Below are positions 11,669 to 20,699 of a stretch of DNA of 64,000 nt, piece after piece (position 1 is the stretch's first letter; each line of letters begins with the position of its first letter). The translations under genes were made by a program, and so were the position numbers. The DNA is from Anastatus disparis. Its lineage: Eukaryota > Arthropoda > Insecta > Hymenoptera > Eupelmidae. The DNA lies in NCBI GenBank assembly GCA_017163975.1, contig JAFFSR010000344.1, forward strand, positions 2,232,001 through 2,296,000, in the 5' to 3' direction. The notes under the pieces were generated by a model, which was not told the origin of the DNA, made no database searches, and saw only the letters and a program-made list of their open reading frames with translations.

Positions 11669-12004
11669 TGTTACGTGGGATTTTCGATACGCACTCCTAT
11701 GGGGAGTGTGAGGATACAAAATAATTACAGAGAGAATTAATATAAGTTAACTGGTATTTATTATCACCCAAAAATACAGTGAGAGAGAGATTAGTTACTA
11801 CTGTACTCTAGCGCGTCCGGCGATGGTCTGTCGCTCGTCGTTTTGTCTAAAACAAGGATGTAAGTTGCCCGCGACGAAGTGCCGAATCAGCACTTCGCGC
11901 ATCGTGCGACTCTTGGTCCGGAAACTCGGAGTCGCATTTCTCTGAGTTTTTACCTTATTTTATGTTATATATTATAATATACGTACAATATAATGTACGT
12001 AGCA
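11669..12004 (-). repeat. 3' LTR of the env-bearing gypsy element
   Basis: 336 bp, plus-strand ends TGTTACGTGG and GTACGTAGCA. It matches 28701-29021 apart from a few substitutions, a 3-base indel, and about 15 extra bases near position 11673 that the other LTR lacks. Confidence 0.92.
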
Positions 12005-12017
12005 CGTCCGAGGCCGC

Positions 12018-12040
12018 GAGGCTTCGGCCCCCGAAGCCAA
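12018..12040. other. GC-rich hairpin next to the 3' LTR
   Basis: GGCTTCGG and CCGAAGCC flank a short C-rich loop. In element orientation this sits just upstream of the 3' LTR, where a polypurine tract would be expected, but no clear polypurine tract is visible there. Confidence 0.5.
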
Positions 12041-12082
12041 GAACGTACACCTGAATACAATAAAAAAAATGATTAGAATTAA

Positions 12083-12339
12083 GAGGAGGTCACGTATCTC
12101 TGTCCTTTTCTAATTAAAGAATTGAGTTTTTTACAGAAACTAATAACCTTAGCAAAAAATAAAAAGAAAGCCGCATCTCGTATCAAAAAAAGCAATAATT
12201 TCTTTGATAAGAAAAAATTAATTTTATTGCTTTTTTTGATACGAGATGCGGCTTTCTGTTCATTTTTTGCTGAAGTTATTAGTTTTTGTAAAAAACTCAA
12301 TTCTTTGATTAGAAAAGGACAGAGATACGTGACCTCCTC
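12083..12339. mobile_element. Near-perfect palindromic MITE flanked by TTAA, 257 bp
   Basis: The arms (about 12083-12205 and 12222-12339) are near-identical inverted copies starting GAGGAGGTCACGTATCTCTG. TTAA occurs at both edges (12079-12082 and 12340-12343). It sits between env and the 3' LTR of the gypsy element. The paired reading frames in its arms are mirror images of each other and are not genes. Confidence 0.85.
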
Positions 12340-12343
12340 TTAA

Positions 12344-12629
12344 GTCCCTAAAGTGTAATAGAGAAAAAAAATTTTGTGTACCTATACAGGCCGATGCCCG
12401 TCCTGGCTTACAATTTCGTTTTTTTTTATCTATTCCATGTTTGTAAGTTGTTATGTATATGTTGTTTGTGTTCTAATTTATTCTATTGTTTATTTTTAAC
12501 TACTTTTTTCATTTTGACTACGATTTTATGTACTCTCTCTCTCTCTTATTTTTACATTAAACATTATACAATAATTATAAACATTATCAGAAATTTTATA
12601 TAAAAAATTTAAATTACAAAAAGATATTC
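12344..12629. other. Retroelement 3' untranslated region, AT-rich
   Basis: Between the env stop and the palindromic MITE. Nothing recognised in it. Confidence 0.5.
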
Positions 12630-14584
12630 TTAATCTATAAAAATTTTGATATTGTATATTTTTTTTTCTTTTAATCGTACTGGTTTGTTGGCCATTACAG
12701 TGCTGGCATTCCGGCGATTGTCGGTGGCCAGTATACGGGTCTTGGTGCCCATTGAGCCATCAGGCCCGGAGTATATGCCACCCGTAGTTGCTGGTCTATA
12801 TTTTGCATTCGATCTTCGTTGGGTCTTTCTCCTCGTTCTCGTCCACCTGTGAACAATCTTACAACCATTAATAGAAGGGACCCCCCCCTTACCTACGTAT
12901 TTATATAGCAACGCCACCGTGACTATTAGTCCTATTGCCGCGCTACCGAAAATAACTACTTTTGTTTTGAAGGTTTTAAATTCTATTTTTACCGCTTTAT
13001 TTTCTCCTAACGCGCGTGCTTTCGTTATTATGTCCTGCAGGGCTGGGCTTGATTTTAATGTTGAGCTTAATGTTGCGCTTACTGGTTTTGTATTACTTTT
13101 TAAAATTTCTTTCATATGCGCGATTATTTCTGAATTATTTAAGTTTTTAAGGATGTCCGTCTCTTTTCCCATGTTTCCTATCTCGATTCTTTGCGCCTCT
13201 ACTGTAAATTCTCTATCTGCTGTCAGCTCTACATTTGACCCCTTTGCTATGCAACCTTGTGGTAGGTGCACTATTCCGGACTTCTGCAAGTTTTTTTATC
13301 TCTGACATTCTGTTACATACTATGATCAATTTTTCCTCTTGGGGTACTGCAAAGGCCCATGTATTTCTATTCATTAACCGGAGCCATACCGGTGCCGACA
13401 GATTTTTGATCCTTACGTCGCAATCTTTGATGTTCTTAATTTTGTCCTTCCTAAGTAGTTCGAACTCGCAGCTCGCGTCGTTGTTAATAGTTTGGACTAG
13501 CTGCGCCTGTTTACAAATTTTTGTTCTTCGTAGCGACTTACATTCACTTAATTCGCTTTTCCCTAGAGCCGTATATTTGTTCTTTTCCTTGTTTACTGCT
13601 GCCCATTCAGTGGTCGGGTAAATATAAGTAGCTAGGCTCTCATTTCCCGGTTCCCCTTGTTGAGATGGTAAGGGGGAAAATTTGTATATTCGAAATTTTT
13701 CTTTATTTAATAGTGGAAATGCCGCTTTATAAATTAATGTGTTGTTGGCGAAAAATATCGATATATCTGCTAATCTAATTAGTTCTAACACTGTTCCATT
13801 TTCCCATAATTTTGGTATTTCTGCGTTTTCCACCGTTCTCGTGCGTAAGTCGATTGATTTGAATTTCGTTTCAGGGTTTAATAGTTTCGGGTGTATAGTA
13901 CCCTGGGATGCAAATATTACGGCATCTGTAATTATCTCCGTATCCATTTCCAATTGCAATACTGCTGTTGTTAATGTGCTGATTGCCTCTGTCAATAGGC
14001 TTGCCGCTTTATCTCTTTCTTGTTCTACTTTTAGTCTGCTTATTGTATCATTCAACGTTTGTAAATCTACTCCTACTTTTATTAGTTCGTGTTCGACTAT
14101 TTCCGTTTGATTCGCCACTAATTTAGCTACCTCCCTTGTATTATTTACATTTATTTGTATGAGCGCTCTTAATTCTCTTTCCCCTCCTTCGTCTAAAGTA
14201 CCGAATAATTTCCTACTTATTTTTCCTATGAACGGAAGCAAGGACCTTCGTTTCCTTTCTATTTCTATTGGTGCGTGCCCTTGAAGGAGTTCTACAAAGT
14301 GGTCCGCATTATTTTCCACCTCTATTATTATATTTTCCAATATCTTTAGTTTTCCTAATGCTGCGTTATTCCATCTGACCTCGTTAAATACTCTGTTTAC
14401 CTCTTCGAATTGTAGCTTTACCAGTTCTTTCTGTCGTAGATATGGTTTGAGGTTCACCTTTTGTATAAGGTTCCATGATGTGGATGAAAAGTTTATTTCT
14501 CCGCCTTCTTTGATGAGTAGGCCGGAATTCGTTTCTAGAATTTCTATTCGCATCGCGTCCTTTTGTGGTTGCTCCGCCACATTC
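12630..14584 (-). pseudogene. env: Envelope fusion glycoprotein of the gypsy element (frameshifted)
   Basis: An Env of the insect errantivirus type, related to baculovirus F proteins (family knowledge). It would mediate membrane fusion. The exon opens at 14584 after the acceptor TTTGTTTGTTGCAG and has no ATG or signal peptide, so these should come from an upstream spliced exon, as in other errantiviruses. A furin-type site RKRR (about 14241-14253) is followed by the hydrophobic fusion-peptide block with GKISRKLFGTLD. Coiled-coil-like sequence and several Cys follow. A frameshift near 13270-13290 moves the C-terminal part to another frame. A membrane span (about 12890-12960) and a cytoplasmic tail end at 12630. 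Confidence 0.85.
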
Positions 14585-14602
14585 CTGCAACAAACAAATT
14601 AA
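14584..14602 (-). other. Splice acceptor in front of env
   Basis: On the minus strand a T-rich tract ends TTGTTTGTTGCAG immediately before the env frame (first exon base 14584). The env frame would need two bases from the upstream exon. Subgenomic env splicing is the rule in errantiviruses; the donor was not identified here. Confidence 0.6.
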
Positions 14603-15183
14603 TTCGTTACATTCTTGCTTATACTTCTTTCTTTGTTTTCGTTGCGATTTTGTCGCTTGAGTGTTTTGCTGTCTCATTTTTGCATGATTATTGCGAAAAA
14701 AAAATTTTGTGCAAGCTATTTTTGACGTTTTAGACCCGGAATTTTCATCTTATTGTTAAAATAACTTGATTTCTCCCTATTTGCTGGTATGCCCTTTATG
14801 AGTTGACCATATTGAGTTCAATTCCGCTTAGAATTCGAACATGCGGCTTTCAACGTATTTCTCTTTATTTCTGCCTGCCTATCCCCTTACGAGTATTTAC
14901 GCTCTTTAAAGAACTTCCTTTCTTCTAAATCCCGCTGTTATTCTTCATCCTATTCATTTAATTGAGCAATTTCACCTTGCCATCGGTTTAGGGTTATTTA
15001 GCGACTTCATAGCTACCTTTTTTCTTGGGGTTCGAACTCGCGTCCTTTGTGATTTTTTTTGTATGTTTTTATTGACAAGTTATACGATTTTTGCAATTTT
15101 ATTTTCTCTTTTTTCTTGGTGAGGTTAGTTTAGTGTTATTAGTATACTATTCTTCCCTATTTAACTTTTTTTGATTTACGACT

Positions 15184-15495
15184 TCACGTTTTTATTATAT
15201 GTGACTCCTTACGTGTTACTGTTACGTAAAAGGAATACCCTCTTCGTGTTCTTTGACGTTGAGAGTTACCTGCTTTCTGCATTACTATTTTTGATTTGAG
15301 CACCATTAATTCTTTTATAATTTGTTCTCTATTGTACATTAAGTAGTCGTTTAGAGCGACTAAGTCGTCGAAAATTGCTGAATGTTTATATTTCATATCG
15401 ATAACCGGGTGTCCGGTAACACCTTCGTTACAACGGATGCTGTATGCATTCCTCTGCGCGCTCAGTCCGTCGTTGAGCCCTTGCAGAGCAAGCAT
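15184..15495 (-). CDS. Small unrecognised ORF, 103 aa
   Basis: Begins with MLALQGLNDGL, is rich in charged residues, and has a predicted helix (about residues 40-72) and a basic C-terminal part. It is in element orientation between integrase and env, and its 5' end lies 85 bases from the start of the oppositely oriented spliced gene, so the two face apart. A possible donor GTAAGG falls at 15207-15212 within the frame, but joining it to the env acceptor does not give the env frame. No homology recognised; it may be chance. Confidence 0.3.
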   Translation of the reverse strand: MLALQGLNDGLSAQRNAYSIRCNEGVTGHPVIDMKYKHSAIFDDLVALNDYLMYNREQIIKELMVLKSKIVMQKAGNSQRQRTRRGYSFYVTVTRKESHIIKT

Positions 15496-15580
15496 CCTAT
15501 CTCAGACTTATTTAATTGTGCAAGGTTTTTCGGGTTTTTTTCCACAAGTTTTCTTTTTTTTCTTTTTGTGCGTGTTTCCT

Positions 15581-17726
15581 ATGAATATGGAATTTTCTGG
15601 TGAAGATTTCGCCGTCATGCTTCGTGCTTTCGGCGCGATGTGCGTAGCGGCCGTGGAGGAGTTTGAGGGACCGTCGCTCCCGGGCTCTTATGCTGAGCCG
15701 CCTTCTGTAAGTACATATATTTTTTTATTTATTTTAACGCTTTATTTTTTATAACTATTAATTATTATTTCTAGTCAACATTCTCTCTTTTTCCTATCTT
15801 TTCTTTCTGCTTCATGATTTTCATTCCTCTCTTTTTTCTATATTGTTTCTCATAAGGGTCTATGTTCTTATTTCTGTTTCTATTTATTCATTTCTTTCCC
15901 TATGATGGGTTGATTCGTTTAATTTCTTTAAGCCTGTATTTTCTTGTTAAAAAGAATTCTTGTTATTTTCTTCTTTTTTTGTCAAAACTTCTATTATCTT
16001 TCTCTTTTTTTTGTTTGGAAAAACTTTGTCCATTTTTTTGTTGACAATATTTCTTGTTGCATTTCACTTTTGATAAATTTTTTTTCCATTTATTTTTCCC
16101 TCGTTGTTAAAAATTTTCTATCTCTGTTACTCTTTTTTGTTAACGTTCCTCATTTTCTTTACTGTTAGAGTTATTTCTTATTGTTTTCATTTTTCTTCCT
16201 GTTAAGATATTTCCGCTTATTTTTCTCTCTTATGTTAGAAATTTTCTATCTATTCTTCCTCTTGTTAAAGTATTTTCTGCTTAATTTTGTTGGAAAATTT
16301 TTATTCTTCTCTTTTATGTTAAACGATTTCTACTTATTTTCTATTTTATGTTAAAAATTTTCTCTTTCTTTCTTTTTTTTGTGTTGAAAAGTTTTCCTAT
16401 TTTCCTCTTTTATGCTAAGAGATTTCTATCTATTTTCTATTTTTTTGTTAAAACTACTTATTCTATTTCTCTGTTATAATTTCTTGAAAATTTTATATAG
16501 TTTTTTTTTTTGCTTTTTTTTATTTAATTTACTCTATTTCTCTGGATTTTTCTTTTAGGCTACTATTGAGGAGGTTATCGGGGATGACCCGATGCTTGTC
16601 GACGCAGTTGTCGCCCACGCATCCCACGTCGTTACGGGTCTTGCGGCCCCTTGTTTGCCTCTTGTAAGTTTTTATATATTTTCTTTATTTTCGCTGCTTG
16701 TTACTCTTCTTTGTCACTTATTCCTTTTTTTTTCAGGATGTCTATTTTAACCGTAATTCAGCGCTGGCTGTGTGCGACCCTGACACTTCCGATGATGTTC
16801 TGGTATTCATTTATTATTTATTTATTATTATTACTATTATTTTATTCTAAAAAATTTCTATTTCACCAATTTTTTTTCTCTCTTTTTTTTCAGGAACTTG
16901 TTTCGTTTTCCACGGGTGCCGTTGCTGAACCCGTTGGTAGTCAGGTGAGTACTGTTGCTTTTATTTTTCTTTTAATTCGACTATTTATTAATACTTACTA
17001 TTTTTCTGTTTTTTTCTTTCAGCCGAGTGAATCCGCTCCCCGGCACGACGATAATTCCACTCGCGACGACATCGATTATGATGCTTTTGATTATTACTCG
17101 CCGACTCAGGAAGCTGCTGTTGCTGGTCCATCGACCTCTCAGGTATTTAGTTATTGCTTTTTTTCCTTTCGATTCCTTTTCTATGCTGTTGTAACATTTT
17201 ATTTTTCTTTGTTTTAGGCGACTTCCCATACCAAGCGTAGGCGGCGTGAGGAACGCCGTGGCTCTTCGGCTAACTCCCCTTTAAGTTTTTTGATCACTTT
17301 CTCCTTTCTTATTGTTCTCATTTTTTATTGCTGATTTTATTCATTAATTTACTTTTCTTTTTTTTTTCTCTGTAGACTCATTCTTCCCCACGACTGCGCC
17401 TATGTGCTACGTATCAGCACCGAGTCTCTCTCGCGGAGGAACTGTCAGCCGCCCGTGTAATGATGCGTACCTATGAGTACGCCGCGTCCTGCCATCAGGT
17501 CGTCGCTCGCCGCATTGAGGAGGCGCAGGCCCAGGGATATCAGTCCCTGGCCCTCGTTGAGGATGCTCTGCTATGGGTTGATGGGGCTGTTTCGAAGGCA
17601 GTCCAGGAGGGCTATATGGATGCCCAGGTATATAAGTATCACGCCCGCCGCCTTAGATCTGGACCCCCTAATTGTCGTCGGTGTGGTAGCCGTCCTAACA
17701 AGACGGGCCACTGTTACTGCTCTTAA
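15581..17726 (+). CDS. Unrecognised seven-exon gene carried antisense inside the retroelement
   Basis: Exons 15581-15706, 16559-16663, 16737-16802, 16894-16944, 17023-17142, 17218-17280 and 17376-17726 join in one frame of 293 codons. Every exon is a multiple of three, so every intron is phase 0. Introns are T-rich and end TTTCAG, TTTTAG or TGTAG; donors are GTAAGT, GTAAGT, GTATTC, GTGAGT and GTATTT. The sixth donor reads TTAAGT, apparently a changed GTAAGT. Exons are markedly richer in G and C than introns or gag-pol. The product has an acidic Asp-rich stretch (exon 5), a basic run KRRRREERR (exon 6, possible nuclear signal), a helical region (exon 7) and a final C-X2-C-X9-C-X-C motif. AATAAA follows the stop. 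Function unknown; the N-terminus could lie in a further upstream exon. Confidence 0.75.
15707..16558 (+). other. Intron 1 of the antisense gene (852 bp)
   Basis: GTAAGT...TTTTAG, extremely T-rich, with many copies of a TGTTAAA..TTTTCTA-like motif. Hydrophobic frames inside it come from T-richness and are not taken as genes. Confidence 0.7.
17281..17375 (+). other. Intron 6 with altered donor (TTAAGT instead of GTAAGT)
   Basis: Phase and length fit the other introns if the exon ends at 17280. The first intron base is then T rather than G. The nearest usable GT (17285) would shift the frame of exon 7. If the intron is retained, an in-frame TGA follows within about 20 codons. Confidence 0.55.
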
Positions 17727-17794
17727 AGAATAGTTATATTTTTTTTGTACTACTCTCTTATTTTATTAACTGTCAAGTTTTTTTTTTTGTATTC

Positions 17795-17800
17795 AATAAA
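17795..17800 (+). terminator. Polyadenylation signal AATAAA for the antisense gene
   Basis: AATAAA about 70 bases after the stop at 17726, in a T-rich 3' region. Confidence 0.65.
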
Positions 17801-18009
17801 AAAATTTATCTATATTCTTAATTCCTTGTTATTCCGCCTGTTTTTTTTTTTGTTGTTAAGTTATATTTTTATTATAGTTCACTCCTTTGTTAACTATCAT
17901 TGACTCTTTGACTTATTTGAATCAAGATGTTATCGCTTTATCTATTTATATTTAATTCTCTTTTATTCAAATTTATCATTATTATTTATTTATTTAAAAT
18001 TTAAATTCC

Positions 18010-18206
18010 TTTTGTTTATCTTTATTATTACCCTTTAATTATTCAAAATTTATATTTCTTTTGTTTATCTTAATTATTATCATTTATTTATTCAAAATTT
18101 ATATTTCTTTTGTTTATCTTAATTATTATCATTCATTTATTCAAAATTTATATTTCTTTTGTTTATCTTAATTATTATCATTTATTTATTCAAAATTTAT
18201 ATTTCT
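18010..18206. repeat. 49-bp tandem repeat, about four copies
   Basis: The unit contains TTCAAAATTTATATTTC then TTTTGTTTATCTTAATTATT. Copies from 18061 onward repeat at exactly 49-base spacing and are almost identical. It lies downstream of the antisense gene's polyA signal. Confidence 0.85.
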
Positions 18207-19727
18207 CGCCATGGATCTTGCCTTGACTTAAAGTATATGCATATGACGTCAACATCCCGTAAGTATTTAAATTGTTGATATTATTTATTTTACTCGCTAT
18301 TTCTTACCCTAGCCCTGCCTGCTTCTTAACATATTGACCTCGATATTTTTATTTCGCATTGTTTGCTTCTGCTCCTTTCATCGTTTATCCTTAATTTTGT
18401 ATTTATTCTTTATTATTGCTTACTACTTATTTTTCTTATTTGAATATATATCTATACTTCGGAGTGCGACTTACAATAATCCTTATTTACTAAATTCCTT
18501 TTCTTTTTGCTATATTATGTCTTTTTTCTGTATCATTAACGTTATGAGAAGAAATTTCTTTATTTTAATTAATTAATGTTAATAAAGTAATTTATTTAGA
18601 ATTTTTGAACAAAAATATGATTTCTTTATAATTCAAATATATTGATTTTTTTCTTTAAAATTTCGGAAAATCATTTTAAAAGAACTTGCGTCAATCAGCA
18701 TACGGCTGCATGTTTGAACGCAGATGACATTCTTTGCTTTTTTTTTTTTTTTTTTTTACTCGTATGACCCTATATAACAATATTACTCAACTCAACTCTG
18801 TCAAAAAAATTTTTTTTTTTTTTTCCTCCGATAGCGATCAATCTCGCGTTTGGTTCCTATGGACTTGGGATAAGATGTAGGTAACGTTTTTTTCTGCATT
18901 AGGCCATTTCTTAATTCTTAATATATATATATTTTTATATATATATTTATTTTTATGTGTATTGGTCATATTCAATGTCCAATTTATTCATTGAGAGAAT
19001 TGATGCTACTTTATTGATAGCTTACTGTATTAAACAGCCATTTTCTTTATTTTATTTTTGCACTTTCCTTTTATTTTTCTATGCATGTTTTGTCGATGGA
19101 CTTATTAAGTTGCTTATCACAACATGGAGACGATCAATCGTCTGTAATTTTCGTGCAATTTTATTTTTATTCTCTCTTTTTTCTTTTTTTTTTTATTCGT
19201 ATGGTTAATCATTATTTTGTTCATTCATTGGCCTAATATTTCTTTAAGGAATACAGGGATGTTCTTAAAGAACTTTAGGCGAGATTGTAATTTACTTTAT
19301 ACTAAACTTTACTAAATGAGTTGTGTAACATTGTTTTCTATTCTTTTGTAAATAATTTAGGTATTACGTTATCATTTTCTCTAATTAGTTAATCCCGGTT
19401 AGTTAGAAAATTTTCGCAGCCCTATTCTGCTTGACGCTTCGCTGTACATTTGATTATTTACCAATATTTACTTTATTTATTTTTCCATTAATTTCTATGT
19501 GTTCGTTGTTTTTGTACATTTTAGCATGATCCTATACTTCGTTGTCGCGCCCTGAAGGATATTTCATTATTTTCCATTTATCAATTCAAATTTGTTACTA
19601 ATTCACTTTATTAATTAATTTCCTATTTATTTTTCCATAAGTAGTAATCATATATCTTTTTCTTTCTTTTTCCTCGTCCGAAGGCCGCGGAAAAAGAAAG
19701 GTTTTCGCTGCATTCTATATTGAAAAA
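18207..19727. other. T-rich spacer between integrase and the antisense gene
   Basis: Homopolymer T tracts (18735-18758, 18810-18824) and AT-rich filler. Plus-strand frames at 18334-18576 and 18957-19208 are hydrophobic products of T-richness. No gene supported. Confidence 0.5.
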
Positions 19728-20693
19728 TTAATTATTTGCTTTGTCTGTGAAAGGAGGAGGTGCTTTTACCGTAGTTGCGTGCTTTATTTTGTCTACGTGA
19801 ACCGTTTTTATCTTACTTGCGTTTTTTATTGTTACATTATGTTTCGCGTTATTTATCTCTATGATTTCGTACGGTCCCTCATATTGCGCGTCGTATTTAC
19901 CCTTCTGCGGTTGTTTTAGTAAGTAAACGCTCTCACCCTCTCGGAAGTGTTTAGTGTTTAATTTCTTATCGTAGTAAAATTTTGACCTGTACTTGGCCTG
20001 TACTAAGTTCATTGCCGCTAACGTTTGTAATTGAGAAAGGTTTTCTACCGTTTCTTTTAAATATTCATCATATGTTTGTAATTTTTCTTTCGGTAGGAAG
20101 CTTGATGGCATACGTGCTTTGTATCCGAACACTAGTTCGTAAGAGCTGTATCCTGTTGCTTCGTGTTTTGTACTGTTATATGCTAACTGGCATAAGTCTA
20201 GCCATTCGGCCCAATCTGACTTTTCTTCCATATATGCTTTTAAATATTCTGTGACTGTATGATGCATGCGTTCGATTCCTCCTTGACTTTGAGGATGATA
20301 CGCAGTTGTGCAATATTTTTCTATTTTAAATATATCTGCGAATTCTTCTAGTAGATTATTTACGAAATGCCTGCCCTGATCTGTAACGATATCAGATGGC
20401 GGCCCAAAATATGCCAACACTTTCCGTGTAAGGGCGTGTGCTACTTCTTCTGCATCTGCATGCACCGTCGGTATTAAGATACAATATTTAGTTAGCCAGT
20501 CTTGCACTGTCAGCACATATCTATATCCTTCTTTTGTTTGCTTTAATGGCCCGTAAAAATCTATAGATAATTTTTGAAAGGCTTTTGCAGGTGTGTCTGT
20601 AATCAACATAGGCAGCCGTGTTTTAACACGTACCAGTTTCTTTGTTTGGCAATTTTTGCAGCCTAGGACGAATTGTCGCACGTCTGGTCTCAT
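19728..20693 (-). pseudogene. pol: Integrase core and C-terminal part of pol
   Basis: A Ty3/gypsy integrase that would insert the cDNA into the genome. The zinc-binding module begins just upstream (HEAAIGGHRGINKTYS, in the preceding frame segment) and its CKNC pair is here (residues 11-16). The catalytic core follows: Asp in LSIDFYGPL, Asp in DIVTDQGRHF, and Glu in HPQSQGGIERMH, a complete D,D-35-E set. A basic C-terminal region has a GPYEI block. The first part is separated from the OTU segment by a single in-frame TAG (20700-20702), where family members usually have Trp, so this is one polyprotein with a point nonsense change rather than a new gene. Confidence 0.9.
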
Positions 20694-20699
20694 GTTTCT

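Noticed and set aside
12079..12343. Two opposite-strand 73-codon frames with nearly the same protein (12079-12300 and 12122-12343)
   Set aside because: They are the mirror image of each other because the DNA is a palindromic MITE; not genes.
12919..14110. Several plus-strand frames of 120-130 codons
   Set aside because: Shadows of env on the minus strand.
15184..15495. First exon of env
   Set aside because: Joining the GTAAGG donor at 15212 to the env acceptor at 14584 gives the wrong frame and a quick stop.
15862..16168. Phe/Leu-rich plus-strand frames
   Set aside because: They lie within the T-rich first intron of the antisense gene; composition alone produces them.
16651..17217. A single 188-codon plus frame
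   Set aside because: It reads through introns 2-5, which happen to be open because they are T-rich. Exon composition and splice signals support a spliced model instead.
18334..19208. Hydrophobic plus frames resembling membrane proteins
   Set aside because: T-rich spacer with no homology, poor start contexts and no conservation argument.
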